64,000 nt of DNA from Sphingobacterium siyangense (GTDB lineage Bacteria; Bacteroidota; Bacteroidia; Sphingobacteriales; Sphingobacteriaceae): positions 248,001 through 312,000 of the forward strand of contig NZ_VLKR01000003.1 of the NCBI RefSeq assembly GCF_007830445.1, in the 5' to 3' direction. Positions within the stretch are counted from its first letter, which is position 1; every line of letters begins with the position of its first letter. The notes beneath the pieces were generated by a model that had not been told where the DNA came from, did not search any database, and saw nothing but the letters and a program-made list of their open reading frames with translations. Below, piece by piece: positions 27,823 to 38,330 of this stretch. The position numbers and the translations under genes are program-made.

Positions 27823-29745
27823 CTACCACCCAGGGTTCTGCCCTAATGAGGGCGATTTTTGGATCTCTGAGTTTAAAATAGGAAATAAGTAATGAGTTGG
27901 AGCAGTAAAAACTCTACTTTCAACAAAGAAACGTTCCATTTTATAACGTTTATCACCGATTTGGATTTTACCATTTACATCTTCAACAGCTCTCATACCA
28001 TTAATCATATTTTGAAGTTTCGGATAAGCTGTATTATTATTCTTCCAGTAGTTTATACTTCGTTCATTATTTGTACTACCTGATGCAGTAAAGGTCTGGT
28101 ATTTAGTTTTCTCCACCGAGCTACTGGGCTCTAGATATAGGCGACTATCAAAAGCTCTCTTATTCTCATAGAAGAATTCGACCCTTCTTTCACGGTAAAT
28201 GTACTCACGCATCAAATTTTTATCAGCAAGCGTTGTCATAGGCATTGGTGCCATAAAGGATCTAGATCTTACCTGATTAATTAAATCATAGATCTCTTGT
28301 GTTGGTCCATCAACTTCGTTAACCGCCTCAGCATAAATGTAAATAAAGTCTGGCAAACGCCAAACTGGAGGCGCACTAATGATAACACTGCCATTCTTAT
28401 TCCAGGCTTCCTGCAAAAATTTCCTCAGATAATATCCCGTGCGCGTTGCATTATTCGCTCCGATCTGATCGGCACCACTCGCAATATTTGTCTGGGATGG
28501 ATTATTGTTACCGCCGCGGAATGCTGCACCATGAAATATAATGTCGCGATAAAAACGTGGATCCCTTTTTACTGAAGTATAAGGATTTGCGTCATCATAC
28601 CCGTCCTGTTTAGCCTTGGTACTATAAATCGGGTAACCAAAGCCATCTGGCGACAAGTACTCATACTCATCTACTTGTTCTTGAACGGGCATCTGACGAG
28701 CTCCACCACCGCGGCTTGGCGGATATACATCACCAAACCACCCTTCACCCTTATAGCGCGTAAAAAACAAAACATACTCATTTTTGAACGCCTCCATATC
28801 ATAAAACATCTGCCATAAGCGTGTATAAACTGTTGAGTTACTCGTGTTTTGACCACCACTATCTCCAAAATCGGTATTTGAGTATTTCTGGTAAAGACTA
28901 TAACGTTTTCCACCTGCAACCTTACTTTCAAGAACTGCCTTAGCAGCCTCTTTAGCTTTCACCCAACGCTGAGGATCATATGTAGCGTATTCGGACTCAA
29001 ACTTACGTGTCCCATTATAACCTTTTGCGGCAGCTCCATTCCAAAGTGGTGTAGCGGCCATCCACCGTGCTTCTGCTATCAGCCCAAGACATGCCCCTTT
29101 ATCGATACGTCCAAAATTCTGCCCCTCCCATTTTTCCGGGACAGCATTATATGCTGTTGTTGCATCAGCTACAATTTTGTCAATAACTTTATGAACTGAC
29201 TCACGCTCGAAATTCATGTTCTCTGTTGCCGTAACAACATGATCTATGTAAGGTATCTCACCATATATACGAACAGCCATTAAATGAAAGTAAGCTCTTA
29301 AAAAGTAGACCTCACCCACGCGCATAGGCAGTGAACCTGGTTCTAGGATATCATCTGGTGTACTATATTTTTTAATTCCTTCCAAAATAACGTTTGTTCT
29401 GCGGATCCCGTCAAACATACTATTCCAGAATTGCCCATTGTCTCCGGGTAGTTCATTGATATTCCAATCACCTGTATTATATCTATTTGTAATATTTCCC
29501 TCTACTGTAGAGCCTTCAGCCTCATCGGTTATCGCGGCACTCGAAAAATGATAGAACCACGAGATAGGCTGATTGACACCCTTCGCTTTAGCATACACAT
29601 CCGTAACGAGCTGATTTACTTTTTCATAACGAGTAAAAACCTCATCTTCCCGGATCTGATCGTCGGGTAATTTGTCCAAATATTTGTTGCAACTTGCGAT
29701 CATAAAAGCAACCACACCTGCCATAAAAAAAAGTATTTTTTTCAT
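27823..29745 (-). CDS. SusD/RagB family lipoprotein of the GH92 locus
   Basis: 640 residues from the chosen start MKKILFFMAGVVAFMIASC (Cys 19); the longer frame (29760) only adds MNVLK. The protein binds glycan at the surface as the SusC lid. SusD signatures are VGEVYFLRAYFHLMAVRIYG in the TPR region, LPDFIYIYAEAVNEVDGP, YRERRVEFFYENKRAFDSRL and the C-terminal LFPILNSEIQKSPSLGQNPGW. It is longer than usual (about 500-600). It follows SusC by 19 bases and is followed by a strong terminator. Confidence 0.93.
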   Translation of the reverse strand: MKKILFFMAGVVAFMIASCNKYLDKLPDDQIREDEVFTRYEKVNQLVTDVYAKAKGVNQPISWFYHFSSAAITDEAEGSTVEGNITNRYNTGDWNINELPGDNGQFWNSMFDGIRRTNVILEGIKKYSTPDDILEPGSLPMRVGEVYFLRAYFHLMAVRIYGEIPYIDHVVTATENMNFERESVHKVIDKIVADATTAYNAVPEKWEGQNFGRIDKGACLGLIAEARWMAATPLWNGAAAKGYNGTRKFESEYATYDPQRWVKAKEAAKAVLESKVAGGKRYSLYQKYSNTDFGDSGGQNTSNSTVYTRLWQMFYDMEAFKNEYVLFFTRYKGEGWFGDVYPPSRGGGARQMPVQEQVDEYEYLSPDGFGYPIYSTKAKQDGYDDANPYTSVKRDPRFYRDIIFHGAAFRGGNNNPSQTNIASGADQIGANNATRTGYYLRKFLQEAWNKNGSVIISAPPVWRLPDFIYIYAEAVNEVDGPTQEIYDLINQVRSRSFMAPMPMTTLADKNLMREYIYRERRVEFFYENKRAFDSRLYLEPSSSVEKTKYQTFTASGSTNNERSINYWKNNNTAYPKLQNMINGMRAVEDVNGKIQIGDKRYKMERFFVESRVFTAPTHYLFPILNSEIQKSPSLGQNPGW

Positions 29746-29764
29746 CTTCAATACATTCATAAGG

Positions 29765-32700
29765 TTAGAAATTAAGATTTATTCCAAAGTTGTAGACTTT
29801 TAGAATCGGGTACCAATAACCGCTCGTATTTCCCATTTCAGGATCTATACTTAAATCCTTTAAACCTGACCAGGTAAATAGGTTCATCCCTTGCGCATAA
29901 ACGCGTAATTGGTTCAAACCAATTTTTTTAATAAGATCTTTCGGTAAATTATAACCAATCTCTATATTTTTGAGCCTTAAATATTTAGCATCATATAAAA
30001 ACAAACTACTGTTACTATTTTTATTATTCTCGGAATTGCCAATATGTAGAGCGGGGTAAGTAGCAGTTTCGGCCGTTTCCGGTGTCCAACGTCCCATATG
30101 AATTGGTCGAACGGAGCCGAGTTTATCTTGATCAAAAGTCGGGAAATCCCACACAGCCGCATCTTTCAATAAAATTGAAGAATTTAACGCTCCTTGAAAC
30201 AAAAGACTAAAATCAAAACCCTTGTATTGCAGCGATATTGGTAAACCAAATTGAATCTCCGGGCTCCTAGGATTTCCCATCACTGTGCGATCCCCTAAAT
30301 CTGTAATTTTACCATCACCATTCAAATCCTTATATACGACGTCGCCAGGTCCTACTGTTCCCCAAGGTTGAAAATTACTCTGATTTAATTTGTCCGCCTC
30401 GGCCTGATCTCTAACGAAGTGATCGAAAACATAGACAAAATTTTCATAAAGTCGTTTGCCCGTTGCTTGTCTGTATTCATATTGTCGTGGCACCTCTTGT
30501 CGGTAGATCAACTTATTTCTAGAAAAGGTGAAATTAGGTTTTAGAGAAAATCTGAAATTATCCCCAATCATATCTGAATAACTCATCTCAATATCAATAC
30601 CACGGTTGCGGACCTTTCCAATATTGATCAGCGGAGAGCCTTTACCAACTACGCCAGGAAAACCAATGTCATCCGCCCCCAGTTCAGTAATAATATCATA
30701 ACGATAATCTTCAAAAACATCAATACTAAAGTTCATCTTATTCTTTAAAAAGCCCATATCAAGACCGATATTGGTTTTTCTAGATTTCTCCCATGTTATA
30801 TTTTCGTTTGCCAGGCGTCCTTCACGAAGGCCACTTAGTCCATTGTTAAAATTCTGTTCCCCAAAACTATAACCATCTCCTCCCTGAAAAAATGCGAGAT
30901 ATCCGAATCGAGCGTCACCTGGCATTTTATCATTACCCACAAGCCCCATCGAGGCCCTCAGCTTTAAAAAGCTAAGCCAGTCTTTGGTATTCGACATAAA
31001 TTTCTCCTTGCTAACCACCCAACCCAATGCTCCAGCCGGGAAAAATCCATAACGTTTTCCCTCTATAAAATTTTCGGATCCATTGTAACCAAAGTTAAAT
31101 TCCGCCAAATATTTTTCTAGATAATTATAGGTAAACTGTCCTGTCATACCTTGATAACGGATATCAACACTGGCTCTTGAATTCGCCGCATCATAGACAG
31201 ACTGGCTCGAGCGATTGAAAAGCAACATTCCAGTAACATTGTGTTTATCTTTAAATAGACGGTTATAGTTTATTTTTCCTTGAATGAAAGTTCTATTAAA
31301 AGGACTACTTTGTGTAAATGAATTTCCAACAGTTTGATCTACCCTATATTTGTTCCCATTTTTATAAGTACCCTCATAGTATTGCGGATTCATAAAAAGA
31401 TCGATACCATCTGTAGGCTGAAAAGTTGCATAATTGGGATATACCCTATATCCTTCACTATAGGTACCCAACTCGCGTCGGACCCATTGTTGCTCTCTAG
31501 CATCATAGGAAAATATTCCGTCAACAGAAAGTCCCTTGGTAATAAAATCCATATTCCAGCCGGCAGCAAAACTGCCTTCCAAATAGGTATTTTTTTCTGT
31601 ATGATATCCTGATCTAGTCAACTCCCCAAGAACATTAAATCGGTAAATTTGATTACCAAACAACAAGCCCGAGGGATTATTCAGCAGATACCCCTGCGTA
31701 GAAGGTTGGCTATTGGGTTCAAGAATGATGGGTAAATACGGGGGCTGTGTCATTGCCAGAGTCATCAATCTACTTGCGGAAGTTCCAGGTGAAGTTCGAT
31801 TGGTAATACGAGCACCTAAATTGAGTTTTACCCACAAGTTTTTAGTAATGTTGACATCAATATTGGACCTAAAATTATAGCGCTGAAATTTAGGAGAAAC
31901 ATTATATTTAGATAAATCAACATGGTCATAATTATTATCTTGTCCCATGTAACCGCCCATCACAAAATATTTCGCAATATCATTACCACCCCGTATTGAT
32001 AGATTATATTCGTGCTGAGGTGCAGTTCTAAAAATATAATCGAAATAGTCCCAGTTATAACCTAACCCGTCCGAATTATCACCCTTTGCCCTTCGAAAAT
32101 TGTCTATAGCATCCTGACTAAATAATTTCAAGTTATCGATATTTCCACCAGACAGCTTCGCATCATTCATTAACGCTTCATTGTAGAGAGTCGCGTAATC
32201 TGCAGATCCTAAAAGCTTCGGCAATTGTGCAGGTGTATTTAGTCCATAAGACGCTTTGAAGTCTACGGTTGCTTTATCGGCGGATTGTCCTCGTTTTGTG
32301 GTAACAACGATAACCCCATTCGCTCCACGAATTCCGTAGGGTGCCGTAGCTGCTGCATCCTTCAAAATGGAAACAGTCTCAATTTCGTCTGGAGCCAAAT
32401 AGCTCATATCGCGTTCAATTCCATCCACAATTACAATGGGGGATTGATTACCATAAGTTGACTTACCACGAATAAACAATTCTGAACGATCTACTCCTGG
32501 CTCACCTCCAGCATATTGGTTGACAACCAGTCCTGGTAATCTTCCTGCAAGCATGTTATTAATATTGGCTGCAGGACTCTGTACAAGATCCTTAGTCGTA
32601 ATCGTTGCGACGGCGCCCACAACATTTCTTTTCTTCTGTGTTGTGTATCCAACAACCACAACATCCTCTAGTGCTTTTACATCTTCTACTAGGCTAACCT

Positions 32701-33019
32701 GTAACGTTGACCTTCCGCCCGCCACAATTTGTTGAGGCTGAAAACCAATATACGAGAAGGTCAATACCGCATCCTTATAGGGAATTTCTATTCGATATCG
32801 ACCTGATGCATCTGTTTTCGTTGATTTGCCACTCGCCTTAACCACAATGGTGACACCTTGCAAAACTTTCCCTGTCGAACTGTTTAAAACTGTTCCCTCT
32901 ACAATAATACCCTCTTGTTGGAAACTGAAGTGGCTAGACGCAGCTTTCAATTCGGTCCACAAATTGAACGTGCTACACACCGAAAGCGTAAAAAATAATG
33001 GAATTACCTTTCTTTTCAT
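29765..33019 (-). CDS. SusC/RagA family TonB-dependent receptor of the GH92 locus
   Basis: 1084 residues: signal peptide to about residue 28 (...WTELKAA), the carboxypeptidase-D-like domain (VEGTVLNSSTGKVLQGVTIV), the plug with VVVVGYTTQKKRNVVGAVA, PIVIVDGIERDMSYLAPDEI and ILKDAAATAPYGIRGANGV, and a barrel ending LKVYNFGINLNF. No STN domain. It imports oligosaccharide with its SusD partner; the substrate is inferred to be mannan or N-glycan from the three GH92 genes nearby. The start is 161 bases downstream of the response-regulator gene. A perfect half-operator (tactaatac, 33042-33050) lies in that gap, without the second arm. Confidence 0.94.
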   Translation of the reverse strand: MKRKVIPLFFTLSVCSTFNLWTELKAASSHFSFQQEGIIVEGTVLNSSTGKVLQGVTIVVKASGKSTKTDASGRYRIEIPYKDAVLTFSYIGFQPQQIVAGGRSTLQVSLVEDVKALEDVVVVGYTTQKKRNVVGAVATITTKDLVQSPAANINNMLAGRLPGLVVNQYAGGEPGVDRSELFIRGKSTYGNQSPIVIVDGIERDMSYLAPDEIETVSILKDAAATAPYGIRGANGVIVVTTKRGQSADKATVDFKASYGLNTPAQLPKLLGSADYATLYNEALMNDAKLSGGNIDNLKLFSQDAIDNFRRAKGDNSDGLGYNWDYFDYIFRTAPQHEYNLSIRGGNDIAKYFVMGGYMGQDNNYDHVDLSKYNVSPKFQRYNFRSNIDVNITKNLWVKLNLGARITNRTSPGTSASRLMTLAMTQPPYLPIILEPNSQPSTQGYLLNNPSGLLFGNQIYRFNVLGELTRSGYHTEKNTYLEGSFAAGWNMDFITKGLSVDGIFSYDAREQQWVRRELGTYSEGYRVYPNYATFQPTDGIDLFMNPQYYEGTYKNGNKYRVDQTVGNSFTQSSPFNRTFIQGKINYNRLFKDKHNVTGMLLFNRSSQSVYDAANSRASVDIRYQGMTGQFTYNYLEKYLAEFNFGYNGSENFIEGKRYGFFPAGALGWVVSKEKFMSNTKDWLSFLKLRASMGLVGNDKMPGDARFGYLAFFQGGDGYSFGEQNFNNGLSGLREGRLANENITWEKSRKTNIGLDMGFLKNKMNFSIDVFEDYRYDIITELGADDIGFPGVVGKGSPLINIGKVRNRGIDIEMSYSDMIGDNFRFSLKPNFTFSRNKLIYRQEVPRQYEYRQATGKRLYENFVYVFDHFVRDQAEADKLNQSNFQPWGTVGPGDVVYKDLNGDGKITDLGDRTVMGNPRSPEIQFGLPISLQYKGFDFSLLFQGALNSSILLKDAAVWDFPTFDQDKLGSVRPIHMGRWTPETAETATYPALHIGNSENNKNSNSSLFLYDAKYLRLKNIEIGYNLPKDLIKKIGLNQLRVYAQGMNLFTWSGLKDLSIDPEMGNTSGYWYPILKVYNFGINLNF

Positions 33020-33179
33020 AAATAATAATTAATGATTGGTTTACTAATACAACAATTGGTCGTCAATCAGTTACTTCTTTGAAATGAACAGCCCTCCAAA
33101 GAAAACAACCTTAAGCTGATAAACTAATTCGTTTTAGTAAAATTAAAAAGAAAGAAAAGAGAAAGTTGTTAATCGATTG

Positions 33180-33881
33180 TTAATGACAATTATTGAAATC
33201 GACCTCTAAAATAAATCCCACTTTGTAAACAGTTTTAATAGCAACATACCGCGATCTTTTCAGCATTTTTCTAATCTTGCATATAAAAACATCGAGACTT
33301 CGTCCCAAAAAATAATCGTTATCTCCCCAAAGAGCGAGTAAGATCTCCTCTCTTTTCAAAACAACATTCGGTTTATTTGCTAAGAATGTCCAAAGTTCGA
33401 ATTCACGTGGTGATACTACCTGCCGAGATCTATCATTAAATTCTATTGCGAGTAAATTACGGTTAAGTTTAATGTCACCAATATTGAGTTGTAATTGACA
33501 AACAACATGTTGCTTAACCATATAATTTTGAAGTTTCAGAGACAATTCTTCAACATCAAACGGTTTTGTTATATAATCATTGCCCCCTAGACGGAGGCCC
33601 TTTAATCGATCTGGTTTAGACAGTCTTGCTGTAAGAAAAAGCACAAACTGGTTTTTATTTAGCTGAGAAATATATTCAACGAATTGAAACCCATCCCAGT
33701 TGGGAAGTTGTATATCTACTACAAGGATATCATATTTATCAATCTTATAATAAGATATTCCCTCTTCAGCAGACATTGCATGACTAACATCAAATCCGAA
33801 ATTTGACAGATAATCTATGAGCATTGTCGCTAAATCAAGATCATCTTCAATCAGCAATATATGTCCATATTTTGGTATCAT
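33180..33881 (-). CDS. OmpR-family response regulator
   Basis: 233 residues: receiver domain with the acidic pocket LIEDDLDLA at 10-18 and phosphoacceptor Asp56 in DILVVDIQLPNWDGF, LTARLSKPD and the Lys in ITKPFDVEE, then a winged-helix DNA-binding domain (VVSPREFELWTFLANKPNVVLKREEIL, ending SLDVFICKIRKMLK). Its start codon directly abuts the stop of the histidine kinase gene, so the pair is translationally linked. It probably controls genes of the GH92 locus, but no target site was identified. Confidence 0.92.
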   Translation of the reverse strand: MIPKYGHILLIEDDLDLATMLIDYLSNFGFDVSHAMSAEEGISYYKIDKYDILVVDIQLPNWDGFQFVEYISQLNKNQFVLFLTARLSKPDRLKGLRLGGNDYITKPFDVEELSLKLQNYMVKQHVVCQLQLNIGDIKLNRNLLAIEFNDRSRQVVSPREFELWTFLANKPNVVLKREEILLALWGDNDYFLGRSLDVFICKIRKMLKRSRYVAIKTVYKVGFILEVDFNNCH

Positions 33882-35276
33882 CTATTTTATTATTGGTATT
33901 GAAATAGAAAATGTTGTTCCAGGTTGGCTATCTGATTTAACGTCAATTTTCCATCTATGAATCCGCATGACTTCCTTTACGAAAAAAAGCCCCAGGCCCA
34001 GCCCATTTAAAGAAGCTTCTTGTTTACCCCGATATCCCTTCGTGAAAATATACGGCAATTGGTTATGTGAAATACCTATTCCATTGTCTTGTACAGTCAT
34101 CACCACCGTATCTCTAGCGCCAATACTCAAACGAATATGAATATGCTTTATTCGCTCTTTATTATACTTCAGGCCATTATCGACCAAATTGTTTACCGCG
34201 GTAACAAACATAAATGGGTTGACAAGCACCCTAGCCTCTTTAACGTTTTGATCCACTAAGATTTGAATCGTCGCACTTTCTGATACTAAAATCGCAAGAT
34301 CTTGTTCTAATTGATCCATAAGTTCTGCCAAAAAGTGTTCCTCTAGACTCACCTCTTCTTGATTAAACACACTCAAATCAATCGCTTTGTTAACTAATCG
34401 ATCCAAACGGTTTATCTGACGCATCAAGGTGTCCAAAGTTGTTGACATTTTTAACTTATCATCTTTCGAAACTTTTACCGCCAAATTGGTTAAACCAATT
34501 CGTATGGTTGTCAATGGTGTATTGAACTCATGTGTGACATTGTTAATAAAGTCAGAAGCCATTTCTGCCATTCTTTTTTGCTTTATCCAGCTACTATAGG
34601 TCATCAAATACAACCAAACAATACCAATTATACAGCAGCCCGACAGCAATAATAATGGGAAAATGGATCTTAATACAGAAAAATTTGTATCAATATTTCC
34701 AACGTACAACGTAAAAGCCACACGATTTGACATCTTACTATTTGCAGTTATTGCAATCGACGATACTAGATTGTCTTTGTCAATAAACCGAAATTCCCCT
34801 CCAATAGGAATATGCTGATCTTTGCCAAAGTCCAGGATTGGTATAAAGGTCTTCGCATCAAAAGTCACCGAAACATCTCTCAACACAATGGCATAACCAA
34901 AGCCTTCACCCAAATTGACTTCGGATCTGATGACCTGGAATAGGCTATCCATCGCAGGATGATTTCGAAGCCGCATTATCAAGGTCTTCGCGATACTATC
35001 TTTCAGACTATTGAAAGCATTTCTATCGTCTTGATAATAAGCTCTCAGACGAACTAAATGAGGCATTAAGGTTGAATCGACAAGTTTCTGTCCGCCCGGG
35101 AATATCTTATCGTTGGAAATATGCTTATCGTAAACAACCTTAATTTCCTTTTTTTCTTTTTGAAATAGTTCGCCTCTTTTGATCTCATATGATCTTGCAA
35201 TCATGAGATATTGTAATATCAAAAACAAAACTAAGCAACAGATAGCTATCCATTTATATACACCTGACCGTCTCAT
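33882..35276 (-). CDS. sensor histidine kinase
   Basis: 464 residues: TM helix at about 10-27, a periplasmic sensor of about 175 residues, a second TM at about 203-226, then the kinase core without an obvious HAMP domain. The H-box is FINNVTHEFNTPLTTIR with phosphoacceptor His249; the N-box NLVDNGLKYN, G1 VQDNGIGIS and G2 GLGLGLFFV follow. It is the fourth gene of the GH92-BSP-GH92-HK-RR unit, 16 bases after GH92 copy 2. A classical two-component pair, rather than a hybrid (HTCS) protein, is less usual inside a mannan PUL. The signal sensed is unknown. Confidence 0.92.
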   Translation of the reverse strand: MRRSGVYKWIAICCLVLFLILQYLMIARSYEIKRGELFQKEKKEIKVVYDKHISNDKIFPGGQKLVDSTLMPHLVRLRAYYQDDRNAFNSLKDSIAKTLIMRLRNHPAMDSLFQVIRSEVNLGEGFGYAIVLRDVSVTFDAKTFIPILDFGKDQHIPIGGEFRFIDKDNLVSSIAITANSKMSNRVAFTLYVGNIDTNFSVLRSIFPLLLLSGCCIIGIVWLYLMTYSSWIKQKRMAEMASDFINNVTHEFNTPLTTIRIGLTNLAVKVSKDDKLKMSTTLDTLMRQINRLDRLVNKAIDLSVFNQEEVSLEEHFLAELMDQLEQDLAILVSESATIQILVDQNVKEARVLVNPFMFVTAVNNLVDNGLKYNKERIKHIHIRLSIGARDTVVMTVQDNGIGISHNQLPYIFTKGYRGKQEASLNGLGLGLFFVKEVMRIHRWKIDVKSDSQPGTTFSISIPIIK

Positions 35277-35292
35277 TTTTGCAAACAGACTA

Positions 35293-37587
35293 TTATTTGT
35301 TCGGTTTATTGCTCATCTCGAAGATTAATTCACCGCCATTTATAATGCTGCTATAGGGCAATAGAAAATCAGCCAATTTCTGCCCATTTAAAGAAACGGA
35401 TTTAACGTAAACATTCTTCTCAGACTGGTTACGGGCAACTATAGAAAGACTGCGTCCGTTTTCAAGATTAACCTTTGCCGATTTTACCAAAGGACTGCCA
35501 ATCCAATAGTTATCTTCCCCAGGTGCCACCGGATAGAAGCCTAATGCAGTAAATAAATACCAAGCAGACATTTGTCCACAGTCATCATTTCCCCCTAAAC
35601 CCGCATGACCATTATGATACTGATTCCGTATGATTTGTCTTACACGCGCCTGAGTTTTCCAGGGACTCTTGGTTATATTGTACAAGTATGCCACATGATG
35701 GGAAGGTTCATTTCCGTGCACGTAATTTCCGATAATGCCATCTCGGGTAATATCCTCCGTATGTTCAAAATATTTATCCGGTAATTCCATGGTAAACAGT
35801 GAATCCAAATAAGACGCTAAACGTTTTTTACCTCCCATTAATACCATCATTTCAGTAGGTTGATGCGGTACATACAGGCTGTAATTCCATGAATTACCTT
35901 CAATAAATCCTTGCCCATGTGTATCCAAAACATCGAATTTCTCCTGAAATTTACCCGCTGAATTCTTCGGACGCATAAATCCAATAGCGGAATCATAGAG
36001 TGATTTCCAACTTTCAGCCCTTTTGGAAAAGGTCGTGTAAATATCCTCTTTTCCCAATTTTTTCGCTAATTGCGCGATACACCAATCGTCATACGCATAT
36101 TCCAATGTATTAGAAACAGATGTTCCCGATACATCTGCAGGAACATATCCCTTATCTATGTAAGCCCCAATCCCCTCGTACTGACGTGTATTTGCTGTTT
36201 GTACACAAGCTGCTAAAGCAGCATCCGCATCACCTTTGTAAACACCCTTGAGGATAGCATCAACAATAACCGATACGGAATGATAGCCACTCATGCACCA
36301 ATTATCATTTGCATAATGCGACCAGATCGGCAACATCTTCAATACACTCTGGTTATAATGAGCCATCATGGATGCCACAATATCTGCATTCCGAGAAGGA
36401 TTAATTAAATTCAACAGCGGATGAAAAGCCCGATAAGTATCCCACAGCGAAAATGAAGTATAATTCGTAAAACCTTTGGCGCGGTGCACCTCCTGATCCA
36501 AGCCTTTATATTCACCATTCGTATCCATATAGACTGTCGGCATTAAGCTTGCATGGTACATGGCTGTATAAAAATTGACCAGGTCTTCCTTGTTCAACAT
36601 TTCAGCTTCTATCTTATGCAGCTCCTTTTCCCAAGCTTCTTGGCCTTTCTTAACGTAGCCATCAAAATTCCAGTCCGGAGCCTCAGCCTCCATATTGGCC
36701 AATGCATTCTTCATGCTTACTGGACTTAAAGCTACTTTCAGAAGGATGGATTCTTGTGCTTTTGTATCAAAATCCAAGTGTAGCTTAATATTGTGCGCTG
36801 CAAGGTCGGGGAAATTATTTTGTTGATCAAACTTACGCCAGAAACCATTATACACAGATTTTCCATCTTCATACTTGGCGCCATAATTCTTAAAAGCTTT
36901 TGAGGTCTTTATTGCAAAGTATACGGTGCGCGTTCTCGACCAACCGTTTGTTTGACGGTAGCCTACCAGTGTTGAATCGTTCAATACCTTGACAACGGTC
37001 CAAACATTCTTGCCATCATAATTATAAATCCCAGCAGTTAGATCTACGATAAGATGTGAAGCGTCAGACTCTTTGAATGTATAACGGTGGAGCCCTACAC
37101 GTGTTGTAGTCGTTAATTCAGCCTTAATCTGATGTTTATCCAGTAGAACACTGTAATAATTGGCCTCAGCTCGCTCATTGGCATGTGAGTAGGATGATCG
37201 ATAACCGTCTTGCGGTCGATCAGCTGTACCCGGATTCAATTGAACTTTTCCTTGTGTCGGCATGATCTGTATATCACCAAGATCGGAGTGACCAGTGCCA
37301 CTAAAATGTGTATGACTAAACCCGACAATCGTCGGATCATCATACTGATAACCAGCACAATATTTATAAACATCACCGTTGTACCGTCCATTGACAGCAT
37401 AAGATAATGTATCCGTATCAGGACTTAATTGTACAGCACCGAATGGAACTGTCGCCCCCGGAAAAGTATGTCCCATCTTCGCCGTTCCGATGAGTGGTTT
37501 GACATACTGAACTAATTTCGTTTCTTGTGCCTTTAATAGATATGGGACACTAATTAATCCCAAAAAGACTAAACTTCTGATATTCAT
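35293..37587 (-). CDS. GH92 family alpha-mannosidase (copy 2, divergent type)
   Basis: 764 residues with signal peptide MNIRSLVFLGLISVPYLLKA. It is of the classical GH92 type: VKPLIGTAKMGHTFPGATVP, FGAVQLSPDTDTL, FSHTHFSGTGHSDLGDI, FSLWDTYRAFHPLLNLI, IEGNSWNYSLYVPHQ, YVHGNEPSHHVAYLYN and GGNDDCGQMSAWYLFTALGFYP. Compared with copies 1 and 3 it has HGNEPSHH where they have HGNQPIQHM, and a different N-terminal block, so it probably cleaves another mannose linkage. It lies 10 bases downstream of the BSP protein gene and 16 bases upstream of the kinase gene. Confidence 0.94.
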   Translation of the reverse strand: MNIRSLVFLGLISVPYLLKAQETKLVQYVKPLIGTAKMGHTFPGATVPFGAVQLSPDTDTLSYAVNGRYNGDVYKYCAGYQYDDPTIVGFSHTHFSGTGHSDLGDIQIMPTQGKVQLNPGTADRPQDGYRSSYSHANERAEANYYSVLLDKHQIKAELTTTTRVGLHRYTFKESDASHLIVDLTAGIYNYDGKNVWTVVKVLNDSTLVGYRQTNGWSRTRTVYFAIKTSKAFKNYGAKYEDGKSVYNGFWRKFDQQNNFPDLAAHNIKLHLDFDTKAQESILLKVALSPVSMKNALANMEAEAPDWNFDGYVKKGQEAWEKELHKIEAEMLNKEDLVNFYTAMYHASLMPTVYMDTNGEYKGLDQEVHRAKGFTNYTSFSLWDTYRAFHPLLNLINPSRNADIVASMMAHYNQSVLKMLPIWSHYANDNWCMSGYHSVSVIVDAILKGVYKGDADAALAACVQTANTRQYEGIGAYIDKGYVPADVSGTSVSNTLEYAYDDWCIAQLAKKLGKEDIYTTFSKRAESWKSLYDSAIGFMRPKNSAGKFQEKFDVLDTHGQGFIEGNSWNYSLYVPHQPTEMMVLMGGKKRLASYLDSLFTMELPDKYFEHTEDITRDGIIGNYVHGNEPSHHVAYLYNITKSPWKTQARVRQIIRNQYHNGHAGLGGNDDCGQMSAWYLFTALGFYPVAPGEDNYWIGSPLVKSAKVNLENGRSLSIVARNQSEKNVYVKSVSLNGQKLADFLLPYSSIINGGELIFEMSNKPNK

Positions 37588-37597
37588 CGCTTATGAA

Positions 37598-38320
37598 TTA
37601 TAGTGTGGGATTTTGGCTATAATCGGCCCATAGCTCATCAATAGTTTTACCCGTCTCCACTTTCCAAAAAGCATCACTATAGCTTTTGCTACGCATCGCT
37701 GCATCCAATTTTTTGACAAAATCCTTCTTTATATGTAGATTGATCCAATACAAAAAGCGCGCTGTAATACGATAAGAATCGGTGTATTTCTGCTTTTCGT
37801 TATATTCTGGCAGCTTCCAATTTGCTCCCGCATTATCTATTCCATCGTCAAATCGCACAAAATCGGCTATCCCCTCGGTAATCCACCAAGGGCCCGCCCC
37901 GTCAGGGTATGCTTGGACAATATGCATGACTTCATGGGTAACCACATCAATATCGCCCGGATTTTTGGCAAACCAAGCTGGACTGTAACGGACAATCCCG
38001 CCCGCTGTCGCTGCCACACCTTTATAGTCCGGATCAATAACGAAAGACACCTTTTTTATGGTCTTTTTATTATATTTCTTGGCTAGTTTAGGATAGTTTG
38101 TAAAATATGCCGCCACCAACCTTTCTTTTAAAGGAGCACTAAAATCTTTGTCTTTATTTATCCAAATCAGGGTGTACCCACCTTTACTGATACTATCAAC
38201 ATCCACAGCCACCTTGCGGTCGTTTTCTGTATGTTTCCAGTTGTCCTGCGCGAAAAGTGAACAAGAGTATGCCAAACCAAATAAGGTAACAACTACTTTT
38301 AAGTTTTTAAAGTTTATCAT
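37598..38320 (-). CDS. basic secretory protein (BSP) family putative metallopeptidase
   Basis: 240 residues with a signal peptide (...SCSLFAQ). The middle part has HEVMHIVQAYPDGAGPWW, a HExxH zinc site, followed by ITEGIADFVRFDDG supplying a third ligand candidate, then RFLYWINLHI. These are hallmarks of the plant and bacterial basic secretory protein family, thought to be zinc metallopeptidases. It sits between two GH92 genes (10-base gaps on both sides), so it is inferred to act on the protein part of mannosylated glycoproteins. Peptidase activity itself is family inference. Confidence 0.83.
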   Translation of the reverse strand: MINFKNLKVVVTLFGLAYSCSLFAQDNWKHTENDRKVAVDVDSISKGGYTLIWINKDKDFSAPLKERLVAAYFTNYPKLAKKYNKKTIKKVSFVIDPDYKGVAATAGGIVRYSPAWFAKNPGDIDVVTHEVMHIVQAYPDGAGPWWITEGIADFVRFDDGIDNAGANWKLPEYNEKQKYTDSYRITARFLYWINLHIKKDFVKKLDAAMRSKSYSDAFWKVETGKTIDELWADYSQNPTL

Positions 38321-38330
38321 AATCCAATGA

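Noticed and set aside
33042..33050. Third LacI operator upstream of SusC (tactaatac)
   Set aside because: Only the left half matches; the right arm shows no agreement, so it is not called as a site.
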